Shown: positions 7,455-15,418 of the stretch, piece after piece
Position numbering within the stretch: the first letter of the stretch is position 1
Layout of the letters: each line of letters starts with the position of its first letter
Origin: Clostridia bacterium
Lineage (GTDB): Bacteria > Bacillota > Clostridia > Oscillospirales > CAG-272
Assembly (NCBI GenBank): GCA_900753285.1
Contig: CAADYN010000149.1
Span: 1 to 20,257 of the forward strand
DNA: 20,257 nucleotides
Direction: 5' to 3'
Notes under the pieces: generated by a model
Database searches by the model: none
Seen by the model: the letters and a program-made list of their open reading frames with translations, nothing else
Told to the model about the DNA's origin: nothing
Program-made: the position numbers and the translations under genes

Positions 7455-7462
7455 GGTATAAT
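7434..7462 (+). promoter_or_regulatory. Promoter of the second MATE gene
   Basis: TTGTAT (7434-7439), a 17-base spacer ending in TGG, and an exact TATAAT (7457-7462). The extended TG -10 would offset the imperfect -35. Confidence 0.7.
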
Positions 7463-7520
7463 CATTCATTGACGGCACGTTTAACTGAGACTAAGATATA
7501 TAGATAAATTAAGGTGGAAA

Positions 7521-8894
7521 ATGGATACTACAAAAGAAAACAACAATGATTTGACCTCCGGTCCTCTTACGTTAAAAATAATCAAGTTTATCATACCGCT
7601 CATGCTTACGGGAATTTTGCAGCTCCTTTACAACGCGGCGGACAGTATCGTTGTCGGACATTACGACGGTTCAAGTGCTCTCGCGGCGGTAAGCTCGGTC
7701 GGCGCTCTCATAAACCTGCTTGTAAACGCATTCATGGGTTTGTCTGTAGGCGCGGCTGTTGTCGTTGCTCAGGACTACGGCGCGAAAGACTATGAAGGGG
7801 TAAGCAAGACTGTCCATACCTCGTACCTTATCAGTATAATCGGCGGTATTGTCGTCGGGGCGATAGGACTTATTTTCTCTCGTCAGTTCCTTATCTGGAT
7901 GGGAAGCCCGGAGGATGTACTTCCGCTCTCAACTGAGTATCTTATGATATACTTTATCGGAACTCCCGCTAACATGGCTTACAACTTCGGCGCGTCCATT
8001 CTTCGCTCTATAGGAGACACAAAGCGCCCGCTGTACTTCCTCACTATCTCCGGTCTTGTAAATGTAGTACTTAACCTTGTTCTTGTCATCGTTTTCCACA
8101 TGGGCGTTGCGGGCGTTGCGTATGCTACCATAATTTCGCAGATACTCTCGGCGGTGATGGTCATTGTTTACATGATGAAGTCGAAGGATTGCGTCCGCTT
8201 TGTACCGAAGAAGATGCGGATTCACGGTGATAAGCTCAAAAAGATGCTCTACATCGGTCTGCCTGCCGGATTCCAGGGAACGGTATTCTCGCTCTCCAAC
8301 GTTGTAATTCAGTCCGCAGTAAACTCCTTCGGTTCTCTCGTAATGGCAGGAAACGGAGCTGCGTCAAGTCTTGAAGGCTTCACATACACCGCGATGAACT
8401 CCGTATATCAGGCGTCGCTCACCTTTGTCGGACAAAACGTCGGCGCGAAGAAATACGACAGAATAAACAAGGTTCAGGGCGTCTGCCTTGTGCTTGTCAC
8501 TATTATCGGACTTGTGTTCGGCGTAACCACGTACTGTCTCGGCGAGCCGCTTCTCTCGATATATCTCCCGAACGACCCTGAAGCTATTCCCTACGGTATC
8601 ATACGAATGAGCTATATCGCTCTCCCGTACTTCCTCTGCGGAATGATGGAGGTAATGGTCGGCGGTCAGAGGGGCATGGGTATGTCGTTCATTCCGATGA
8701 TAAACGCGCTTCTCGGTTCTTGCGTACTCAGAATCGTTTGGATTTCGACAGTATTCGCGGCTGACCCGACGTTGTTCACGCTGTATATTTCGTACCCCAT
8801 CTCATGGATAGTCACCACCCTCGCGCACACCGTGTTCTACTTTGTAAAGCTCCATTCGCTGAAGAAAAAAGCGCGGCTCGAAGCAGGAAACTGA
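7521..8894 (+). CDS. MATE-family multidrug efflux protein
   Basis: A 457-residue membrane protein with about twelve helices in two repeats, typical for MATE exporters. Signature stretches are LQLLYNAADSIVVGHYDGSS in the first helix-loop, MAYNFGASILRSIGDTKRPL before helix 5, and MLYIGLPAGFQGTVFSLSN at the start of the second half. It should extrude a cationic compound by antiport with Na+ or H+; substrate unknown. AAGGTGG precedes the ATG at 7521. It has its own promoter with inverted repeats and a terminator, so it is a single-gene unit. It is a paralogue of the MATE protein at 3108-4487: the same motifs appear in both at matching places, with many conservative changes. Confidence 0.93.
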   Translation: MDTTKENNNDLTSGPLTLKIIKFIIPLMLTGILQLLYNAADSIVVGHYDGSSALAAVSSVGALINLLVNAFMGLSVGAAVVVAQDYGAKDYEGVSKTVHTSYLISIIGGIVVGAIGLIFSRQFLIWMGSPEDVLPLSTEYLMIYFIGTPANMAYNFGASILRSIGDTKRPLYFLTISGLVNVVLNLVLVIVFHMGVAGVAYATIISQILSAVMVIVYMMKSKDCVRFVPKKMRIHGDKLKKMLYIGLPAGFQGTVFSLSNVVIQSAVNSFGSLVMAGNGAASSLEGFTYTAMNSVYQASLTFVGQNVGAKKYDRINKVQGVCLVLVTIIGLVFGVTTYCLGEPLLSIYLPNDPEAIPYGIIRMSYIALPYFLCGMMEVMVGGQRGMGMSFIPMINALLGSCVLRIVWISTVFAADPTLFTLYISYPISWIVTTLAHTVFYFVKLHSLKKKARLEAGN

Positions 8895-8909
8895 ACTTAG
8901 CACAAAAAT

Positions 8910-8955
8910 ATCCCGTACCTTGGATGAAAAGCTTCAAGATACGGGATTTTGTTTT
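8910..8955. terminator. Bidirectional terminator between MATE and glnS
   Basis: ATCCCGTA (8910-8917) pairs with TACGGGAT (8940-8947), with an inner CTTG/CAAG (8919-8922/8935-8938). TTTGTTTT follows on the plus strand and TATTTTTG on the minus strand, so it serves both convergent genes. Confidence 0.88.
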
Positions 8956-10603
8956 ATTTAGCAGGCTTGTAGCTGTCTTTCAGTGAAACTACGCGGTTGA
9001 AGGTGTTGTCGTTCTTTGTATCCTTTGAGAAATATCCGATACGGACGAACTGGAACTTTTCTCCCGGCTTAGCTTCTGCGAGTGCGGGTTCAACCTTAAC
9101 GTTCTCAATTCTTACTGCCGATTCGGGATTGAGGAAGTCCACATAGCTCTTGCCTTCGGGAAGGTCGTTCATGTTTTCTTCGGTGAAGAGTCGGTCGTAC
9201 ATCACAACTGTAGTATCAGCGGCGTACTTTGCGCTCAGCCAGTGAATGGTTCCCTTGACCTTTCTGTCGGTGGGAGCGTTTGTGCCTGTTACAAGGTCAG
9301 CTGTCGCGTGGATTTCCTTTACAGTGCCGTCCTCGTTTGTAACGATTTCTCCGCATTTTACGATATACGAGCCCATGAGACGTACTTCTCCGTCCGGCTT
9401 AAGTCTGAAGAACTTCGGCGGGGGAACAAGCGCAAAGTCGTCGGAGTCAATGTAAAGCTCGCGGGTGAACGGAACCTTTCTCGTGCCGGCTTCGGGATCG
9501 TTCGGGTTGTTCGGCATATCGAAATACTCAACCTTGTCCTCAGGATAGTTGTCGATGATGACTTTAATCGGCTTGAGGACTGCGATTCTGCGGGCAGCGG
9601 TATTGTTCAGCTCTTCTCTGATGCAGTGCTCGAGAAGCTCTATGTTCACCATACTGTTTGCCTTGGAAACTCCGATGCGTCCGATGAAGTCGAGAATGGA
9701 TGAAGCTGTATATCCTCTTCTTCTCAGACCGCAGAGCGTAGGCATTCTCGGGTCGTCCCATCCGTCAACGATTTTGTTTTCAACAAGGTAGCGGAGGTAT
9801 CTCTTTGAAAGGACTGTGTTTGTGATGTTGAGACGCGCGAACTCTATCTGTCTCGGCTTTGAGGGAACGTCGGTGTGCTCTATAACCCAGTTGTAAAGCG
9901 GTCTGTGGTCCTCATATTCGAGTGAGCAAAGGCTGTGTGTGATGCCTTCGAGCGCGTCCTGAATCGGGTGAGCGAAGTCGTACATCGGGAAAATGCACCA
10001 CTTTGTACCCTGTCTGTGATGCTCAATATAGCGGATTCTGTAGAGTACGGGGTCGCGCATATTGAAGTTGCCGGAAGCGAGGTCGATTTTTGCGCGGAGA
10101 GTATACTTTCCTTCGGGAAACTCGCCTGCTCTCATTCTGCGGAAGAGGTCAAGGCTTTCTTCAATCGGTCTGTCTCGGAAAGGAGAGATGGCGGGATGAG
10201 TGAGGTCGCCCCTGTATTCCTTGAACTGCTCGGGGGTCAGCTCGCAAACGTAAGCATCGCCGTTCTGTATGAGTTTTTCGGCAAGCTCGTATGTTTTTTC
10301 AAAATAGTCGGAGCCGTAGAAGAATCTGTCGCCCCAGTCAAATCCGAGCCAGTGAATGTCTTCCTTGATGGCGTCAACAAATTCCGTGTCTTCCTTCGCG
10401 GGGTTGGTGTCGTCCATTCTGAGGTTACAGAGTCCGTTATATTTCTGCGCAGTGCCGAAGTCGATTATCAGCGCCTTGCAGTGTCCGATGTGGAGATATC
10501 CGTTCGGTTCGGGGGGAAAACGAGTGTGTACTGTTTTTGTCTTGCCGGACGCGATATCTTCATCTATAAAATCATAAATAAAGTTTGAAGAATTTTCAGC
10601 CAT
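8954..10603 (-). CDS. glnS: Glutaminyl-tRNA synthetase
   Basis: A class I tRNA synthetase that charges tRNA-Gln with glutamine in the cytoplasm. The 549 residues match the usual bacterial length. PPEPNGYLHIGHCKA holds the HIGH motif at 38-41; LSKR at 265-268 is the KMSKS equivalent; LRMDDTNPAKED (61-72) is the conserved Rossmann-fold segment and is of GlnRS type. The C-terminal third (from about 340) is the two-barrel anticodon-binding domain, with no YqeY extension. A GAGGG site precedes the ATG. It lies 23 bases after gltX in the same operon. Many Firmicutes instead make Gln-tRNA through GatCAB, so a dedicated GlnRS here is notable, though it is known in some Clostridia. Confidence 0.96.
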   Translation of the reverse strand: MAENSSNFIYDFIDEDIASGKTKTVHTRFPPEPNGYLHIGHCKALIIDFGTAQKYNGLCNLRMDDTNPAKEDTEFVDAIKEDIHWLGFDWGDRFFYGSDYFEKTYELAEKLIQNGDAYVCELTPEQFKEYRGDLTHPAISPFRDRPIEESLDLFRRMRAGEFPEGKYTLRAKIDLASGNFNMRDPVLYRIRYIEHHRQGTKWCIFPMYDFAHPIQDALEGITHSLCSLEYEDHRPLYNWVIEHTDVPSKPRQIEFARLNITNTVLSKRYLRYLVENKIVDGWDDPRMPTLCGLRRRGYTASSILDFIGRIGVSKANSMVNIELLEHCIREELNNTAARRIAVLKPIKVIIDNYPEDKVEYFDMPNNPNDPEAGTRKVPFTRELYIDSDDFALVPPPKFFRLKPDGEVRLMGSYIVKCGEIVTNEDGTVKEIHATADLVTGTNAPTDRKVKGTIHWLSAKYAADTTVVMYDRLFTEENMNDLPEGKSYVDFLNPESAVRIENVKVEPALAEAKPGEKFQFVRIGYFSKDTKNDNTFNRVVSLKDSYKPAK

Positions 10604-10626
10604 TATTTCGCCCTCTTTTACATAAA

Positions 10627-12312
10627 TTAAAGTGATTCAAGCATTTTGTTTATTCTCTCGACAACACGGTCGTAACCGAGAATCTGCATTACAGCGTACA
10701 TATCGGGGGAGTTCATCTTTCCCGTTACCGCTATTCTGATGAACATCGAGATATCTCCCACGTTGCCCTTGTAGCTTTCGGGAGACGCCTTGTACGCCTT
10801 CATATCGGAGGTATAACCCATACCCTCTCCTATCTGCTGTATCTTCGAGAACCATGTGTTCATGTCGTACTTTATATCGAACGTTGTCTTGAAGCTCTCG
10901 AGCGCGGACTTTATGTCTTCCTTCGGGAATTTTTCCGGGTACGCGTCCTCAATGGTGAAGAACTTATCGTAGAAGAATCCGATGAACGGTTTTATCTCGG
11001 CGAGGGTTGCAAAATCCTTTCTCGGTTTCTTGCCGCCTCTGCCTATTGAGAAAATGCTCTTTGCGTATTCGGGATCGTCTGTCAAGCATTTTCCGAATTC
11101 GGGGTCGTATTCCGTTGCCCAGTCAGCCGCTTTTTCGTAAATCTGCTCTGCGGTCATGCGGGAAAGAACGTTCTTTGACACGTCGTTCAGCTTGTTCTGG
11201 TCATAGAGACAGCCGGAGACGGACATCTTTTTGATATTGAACGGGAAGTCCATATAGCTCTTGTCGGCGTTCTGAGCGTGCCATTCCTCGAAGTTGGAGT
11301 TAAGCAGTGTGAGGAGGTATTCCCAAACGCACTCCGTAGCATAGCCCATTTCGCGGTAGTCGTCCATCTTCGCACCCATGTCACGCTTGGACAGCTTTTT
11401 CTTGCCGCCGTTTTCGTCGAGCTTGAGAATCTGCGCGGTATGGAGATACTTCGGCATTTTGAATCCGAGATAGCGGAACAGTTGGATGTGCTTGGGAAGG
11501 CTCGGGAGCCAGTCCTCTCCGCGGATAACGTGAGTCGTTTTCATGAGGTAGTCGTCGACTGCATGGGCAAAGTGGTATGTCGGAATGCCGTCGGATTTGA
11601 GAAGCACGAAATCCTCGTCGTTTTCCGGAACTTCAAGGTTTCCTTTGACAAGGTCGGTGAATTTCGTCTTCTTCTCCGGGTCGCCGTCTGCTAAAATTCT
11701 GATAACGAACGGATCGCCGTTTTTCAGGTGCTCTTCGACTTCTTCCATAGTGAATTTTCTGCCTTCGAGCATCTTCGCGCGCTTTTCTTCTGCCGCAACG
11801 TGCCAGTCGGTGTTCTTTATCTCGGCTTTCTTGTCGGTCTGCTGTATCTCTTCAAGCTCTTCTTCTGTAGAGAAGCAAGGATATGCCTTACCCTCCGACA
11901 CGAGTTTCTTCGCGAACACATGATAAAGCTCGGCTCTCTGGCTCTGCTTGTACGGACCGTAGTTACCCTTGTCGCGGACATTGCCGTTTTCGTCTATTTC
12001 AACGCCTTCGTCATACTTTACGCCGTAGTAGCTGAGGGTATGCAGAAGCGCCTCGACAGCACCCTTTATCTCACGCTGACCATCGGTATCTTCGATTCTG
12101 AGGAAGAAAACGCCGCCGCTCTGATGCGCAAGTCTTTCGTCAACCACAGCCTGATACATACCGCCGAAATGAACAAATCCTGTAGGGCTCGGCGCAAATC
12201 TTGTTACTTTAGCTCCTTCGGGAAGGTTTCTCGGAGGATACATAGCTTCAACTTCGTCCACGGTGAGCTTTACATCGGGAAAAAGCAGATCTGCAAGATG
12301 TTTGTAATCCAT
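10627..12312 (-). CDS. gltX: Glutamyl-tRNA synthetase
   Basis: A class I tRNA synthetase that charges tRNA-Glu. Its 561 residues include FAPSPTGFVHFGG (39-51, with HFGG in place of HIGH), FLRIEDTDGQRE near 70-81 (the GluRS/GlnRS signature), GEDWLPSLPKH near 265-275 and KLSKR (306-310, the KMSKS loop). It is longer than the roughly 480-residue standard GluRS, with an insertion-rich middle, and resembles a variant common in Clostridia. GGAGTG lies a few bases before the ATG. With glnS next in the operon it most likely charges only tRNA-Glu, but discrimination cannot be judged from sequence by eye. The leader is too short for a T-box. Confidence 0.94.
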   Translation of the reverse strand: MDYKHLADLLFPDVKLTVDEVEAMYPPRNLPEGAKVTRFAPSPTGFVHFGGMYQAVVDERLAHQSGGVFFLRIEDTDGQREIKGAVEALLHTLSYYGVKYDEGVEIDENGNVRDKGNYGPYKQSQRAELYHVFAKKLVSEGKAYPCFSTEEELEEIQQTDKKAEIKNTDWHVAAEEKRAKMLEGRKFTMEEVEEHLKNGDPFVIRILADGDPEKKTKFTDLVKGNLEVPENDEDFVLLKSDGIPTYHFAHAVDDYLMKTTHVIRGEDWLPSLPKHIQLFRYLGFKMPKYLHTAQILKLDENGGKKKLSKRDMGAKMDDYREMGYATECVWEYLLTLLNSNFEEWHAQNADKSYMDFPFNIKKMSVSGCLYDQNKLNDVSKNVLSRMTAEQIYEKAADWATEYDPEFGKCLTDDPEYAKSIFSIGRGGKKPRKDFATLAEIKPFIGFFYDKFFTIEDAYPEKFPKEDIKSALESFKTTFDIKYDMNTWFSKIQQIGEGMGYTSDMKAYKASPESYKGNVGDISMFIRIAVTGKMNSPDMYAVMQILGYDRVVERINKMLESL

Positions 12313-12360
12313 ATTTCACTCCAAATTTATTATAAACAAAATTCTAAATACATAGATATA

Positions 12361-12389
12361 ATTATACCACAGTCGTCCCGTTTCGTCTA
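12361..12389 (-). promoter_or_regulatory. Promoter of the gltX-glnS operon
   Basis: On the minus strand, TAGACG (12389-12384), 17 bases, then an exact TATAAT (12366-12361) preceded by TGG (extended -10). The leader to the gltX start is only about 42 bases. Confidence 0.7.
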
Positions 12390-12504
12390 TATCAAAATTC
12401 CCTATTTTTCATATTATGTACAATTTTTTGTTGCCGCTTAATCAGCATCAGTCTCATTTTTTCGCGTGAAATGTAAATTATTTTTACTTGTTTGTCCCTT
12501 GTTG

Positions 12505-12533
12505 TTGATTTTCATATATTTCTGTGCTAAAAT
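12505..12533 (+). promoter_or_regulatory. Promoter of the DivIVA-like gene
   Basis: TTGATT (12505-12510), 17 bases ending in TGC, then TAAAAT (12528-12533). It lies about 38 bases before the ATG at 12572. Between this and the gltX promoter (about 12390-12504) is AT-rich sequence in which I see nothing else. Confidence 0.6.
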
Positions 12534-12571
12534 TGAATTACCATATTTATAATGTATCAACGGAGGACTGC

Positions 12572-13822
12572 ATGAACGGTGAAATAAAATTCCGCACCGG
12601 ACTCGGCGGATACAACAAGGATGACGTAAACAAGTATATCAAGGACACAGACATAAAATTTTCCACACAAATTGAAGACCTCGAAAAAGCAATTGACGAC
12701 CTCAAAGCCGAGCTTGAAGCAAAAAAGGCAGAGATAGAAGAGACACAAAAGTCGGCGGAAGAGAGCATTTCTCAGATTAAAACCGAGCTGGAGTACAAAA
12801 CTACCGCGCTTGAGGACATATCTTCCGATTACGCAAAGGCAGTACAGGAGCTTGAAGAAAAGAAGAACACAAACGCCGCGCTGAACGATGAGCTTGGAGC
12901 GGAAAAGGACAAGAATTCCGTAATTTCGGAAAAGCTCACCGCCGCTGAAAAGCTGAACGACGAGCGCGAGAGTGAGATTGTAAAGCTGCGCGGAGAATGC
13001 GACAAATTGAAGGAGGAGCTTGCAAAGACTGCCGACAACTCTTCTTTTGAAGCGGCTCTTAACACAGCAAAGAGCGAGATATTAAAGTGCAGCGACGAAA
13101 TTACCGAGCTGAAAAAAGCTGTCGCCGAGCGTGAGCAGAAGATAGCCATACTTACGACGGACAATGCGGTCAAAGCAAAGATAATCGCCGAAAAGAACGC
13201 TCAGACGGCAGAAGCTGTTGTCGAACCTCAAACCGAGACGGGAATTGAGCCCGAACCTGCTCAAACAGAAGAGGAAGAACCGCAGAAGCCGACTTACGAC
13301 ATAAGCAATCTCGGCGATCCGAACGACAAAAGCTCTCCCGCGTTCAAGATAGCGATGTACGATAAAATCAGCTCGGGACTCGGCGACCTCATGATAAGCG
13401 CAAACCGTGACGCCGACGCAATTTTACAGAAGGCAAAGGATGAAGCCGCGCACATCATAGAACAGGCTGACAACGAATGCAGTCAAAAGGTTAAGGAATG
13501 CGACGCCGCCGTATCTAAGATAAAATCCGAGACGGAGGAAGAAGCCGCATACATACGCGAAAGGTTGTCCGAAGCCGCAAACGAACTGCTCAAAGCTGTC
13601 AGCGCCGACCTTCACACGAACATTGACAACTGCATGCGCGAGATTGAAACGGGAATTTCGGGAATGCAGTACGAAGTAAACACGCTCATGCAAAAAATCG
13701 AAGGCAGAAACAGCGAAATGAGCGACAGAATAGACTACTACCGCAACTGCGTAACTGACGGAATCACGAAAAAGCTCTCCGACATGGACGAAAAATACGG
13801 TATCGAGCATGATAAAAACTAA
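12572..13822 (+). CDS. DivIVA-like coiled-coil protein
   Basis: A 416-residue, highly charged protein. Residues 1-25 (FRTGLGGYNKDDVNKYI) match the DivIVA N-terminal motif, an F-x-G-Y-D-x-DEV-type membrane/pole-targeting element. A long heptad-rich coiled coil follows (about 25-205), then an acidic Glu/Pro linker (about 215-245) and a second coiled coil (about 265-400) with the alanine-rich ISANRDADAILQKAKDEAAH pattern of DivIVA tails. Such proteins sense membrane curvature and recruit division, growth or chromosome-anchoring factors; the partner here is unknown. The ATG at 12572 follows GGAGG; an in-frame start at 12524 falls inside the promoter. Its 3' end overlaps the next gene by 14 bases. 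It is about twice the size of standard DivIVA, so it is not necessarily the cell-pole DivIVA. Confidence 0.85.
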   Translation: MNGEIKFRTGLGGYNKDDVNKYIKDTDIKFSTQIEDLEKAIDDLKAELEAKKAEIEETQKSAEESISQIKTELEYKTTALEDISSDYAKAVQELEEKKNTNAALNDELGAEKDKNSVISEKLTAAEKLNDERESEIVKLRGECDKLKEELAKTADNSSFEAALNTAKSEILKCSDEITELKKAVAEREQKIAILTTDNAVKAKIIAEKNAQTAEAVVEPQTETGIEPEPAQTEEEEPQKPTYDISNLGDPNDKSSPAFKIAMYDKISSGLGDLMISANRDADAILQKAKDEAAHIIEQADNECSQKVKECDAAVSKIKSETEEEAAYIRERLSEAANELLKAVSADLHTNIDNCMREIETGISGMQYEVNTLMQKIEGRNSEMSDRIDYYRNCVTDGITKKLSDMDEKYGIEHDKN

Positions 13823-14708
13823 CGAAGCGCACGATATCGACCGTCTTCTCGGGCAGAAAATACGTGAGCTGCGCGTCAAGGAAGGAATCACGCAAAAGGA
13901 GCTTGCGGGAGACAAAATCACGCGGAATATGCTCAGTCTCATCGAAAACGGAAGCGCGTCGCCGTCGGTCAGAACTCTTCTGTACATCGCGGACAAGCTC
14001 GAAACTCCCGCCGGATACTTTTTCTCCTCAAACGCCGAGGACGAGAGCCGCTTCTTGAAGCTCACCGTAATCGAGAACATCAAGGAAAAATTCCGTCAGA
14101 AGAAGTACCGCGAATGCCAGACAATGTGCTCCGAATTGCCGAGCGACGCTGTAGACGACGAGATATCGCTGATTCTTGCGGCGTCTTACATGAAAACCGG
14201 TATCCGCGCCGCAGAAGAGCTTGACATGACCTCCGCTCTGAATGACTTTAATTCAGCCGTAGCATACGCAGCGAAAAGCATATACTGCGGAGACGAGATA
14301 AGCCGCTCAGCCGCATTTTACCGTGAGCTGATACGCTCCTCCACCACGGACAGCATATCGGATGTGCTTTGCGCGACTTCAAATATATGCAATTTTGTGC
14401 CGTCCTCGCTTGTTGAGTATTTCATCGCGCTGAGAACGGTAAAAGCCGGTGCGAAATCCCCGTTCACCTTCACGCGAAGCTCTTTCTACGAACGTCATAT
14501 ATTGATTTTATCCACGTTCGCCGAAGAAAAGGTACTCGACACGCAAAAAAAGCTGCGTGAGCTGTCACTTGACCCTGCCCTGCCGTACTATATGCAGTAT
14601 AAGGTGCTGTGCGATCTTGAAAAGTGCGCGGACTCCACGGGAGACATAAGGCTTGCGTACAGTTCATCACGACGTAAGCTGGAGCTTATCGAGAAAATCA
14701 GAGTATAA
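13809..14708 (+). CDS. XRE-family regulator with helical-repeat C-terminal domain
   Basis: A 299-residue protein. Residues 12-70 are an XRE helix-turn-helix (LGQKIRELRVKEGITQKELA, ITRNMLSLIENGSASPSVRT, then LLYIADKLETPAGYF). The rest is all-helical and resembles the TPR-like domains of Rgg/PlcR/Rap-type peptide-sensing regulators, but no repeat is clear enough to count. Its ATG lies inside the end of the DivIVA-like gene (14-base overlap, ATGATAAAAACTAA) with no good ribosome site of its own, so it depends on translational coupling and the two should be made in proportion. Possible roles are regulation of its own operon or of division-related genes; both are inference. Cys and Ser residues are more frequent in the C-terminal half than usual. 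Confidence 0.85.
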   Translation: MIKTNEAHDIDRLLGQKIRELRVKEGITQKELAGDKITRNMLSLIENGSASPSVRTLLYIADKLETPAGYFFSSNAEDESRFLKLTVIENIKEKFRQKKYRECQTMCSELPSDAVDDEISLILAASYMKTGIRAAEELDMTSALNDFNSAVAYAAKSIYCGDEISRSAAFYRELIRSSTTDSISDVLCATSNICNFVPSSLVEYFIALRTVKAGAKSPFTFTRSSFYERHILILSTFAEEKVLDTQKKLRELSLDPALPYYMQYKVLCDLEKCADSTGDIRLAYSSSRRKLELIEKIRV

Positions 14709-14732
14709 AGTTCCGCACTTACTATAACAGCG

Positions 14733-14777
14733 AAAATCCCCTGCTTTGAGAATCAACTCATTACAGGGGATTTTGTT
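14733..14777. terminator. Strong bidirectional terminator
   Basis: AAAATCCCCTG (14733-14743) pairs with CAGGGGATTTT (14764-14774), eleven uninterrupted pairs, with an inner TGAG/CTCA (14747-14750/14757-14760). The U-rich arm serves both directions and ends the XRE gene and the convergent Na+-pump operon. Confidence 0.88.
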
Positions 14778-15411
14778 ATACATTTGTAATATAGTATCCG
14801 CGGTATCGTTTTGCTCTGATAATTCCGTCGGGATATATGCACTCGCATCTTTGATTTATGTTTCTGACGTCAACCGCGACATTATTTGCAATGCGTTTTT
14901 TCTCCAGTCTGTGCGACGAGAAGCAATAGTAGTACAGCTTCAGCGCAGACACGGGACTTTTTTCACTCGAAACCGCAAGCAGATATTTGAATATCATGTA
15001 CTCCGCTCTCGGAAGAATGTAGTTATGCCCTCTCAGCTGAAGAAAATGCTCTGACAGGAACAGCTCCGGCTTTACTCTGACGCCGAAACGGAACAAGTCT
15101 CCGCTCTCTATCCCGTACATTTTCATGAGATTACATTTCACGGCTTCAAGCAGCTCTTCCTCGGTCAAAACCTTTTCCGCGTTCATGACGGAATTGATAA
15201 ATCCCTCGCCTATCGAGATTACCCGAACAGCGTCGTAAGGAGTTCTTCTCACGAAGTCAAACACATCCGAAAACGTTACTATCAGCTTGAACGGAACAAA
15301 GTATTTCATATCCGCGACTCTGGAATATGCGCACGGATATCCGAGGGAAAACAGCTTTTTTCTGAGCAGTTTAGCGCGTTCGCTGATAGTTTTGTCGCAT
15401 ATCAGTATCAT
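14776..15411 (-). CDS. Winged-helix regulator with degenerate receiver-like N-terminus
   Basis: A 211-residue protein shaped like an OmpR/PhoB response regulator. The C-terminal 95 residues fit the winged helix: LPRAEYMIFKYLLAV, LEKKRIANNVAVDVRNIN, then IIRAKRYRGYYI, which is the hallmark ending. The N-terminal 100 residues follow the receiver strand-helix rhythm (ILICDK, RAKLLRKKLFSLGY, KLIVTFSD, VRVISIG), but the phosphate-accepting Asp is absent: that strand reads KLIVTFSD, and the acidic pair at the start is reduced to one Asp. It is probably a phosphorylation-independent regulator. The ATG is eight bases after the oadA stop, without a clear ribosome site, so it is the last and perhaps weakly translated gene of the Na+-pump decarboxylase operon. 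Control of that operon is a reasonable guess. Confidence 0.75.
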   Translation of the reverse strand: MILICDKTISERAKLLRKKLFSLGYPCAYSRVADMKYFVPFKLIVTFSDVFDFVRRTPYDAVRVISIGEGFINSVMNAEKVLTEEELLEAVKCNLMKMYGIESGDLFRFGVRVKPELFLSEHFLQLRGHNYILPRAEYMIFKYLLAVSSEKSPVSALKLYYYCFSSHRLEKKRIANNVAVDVRNINQRCECIYPDGIIRAKRYRGYYITNV

Positions 15412-15418
15412 AAATCAA

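Noticed and set aside
12313..12360. T-box riboswitch upstream of gltX
   Set aside because: The leader from the promoter to the start codon is only about 42 bases and shows no T-box sequence or terminator pair.
13424..14083. A 219-residue open frame on the minus strand across the DivIVA-like and XRE genes
   Set aside because: It is antisense to two well-supported genes, has no ribosome site and shows no recognisable domain. The open frame follows from codon bias of the genes opposite.
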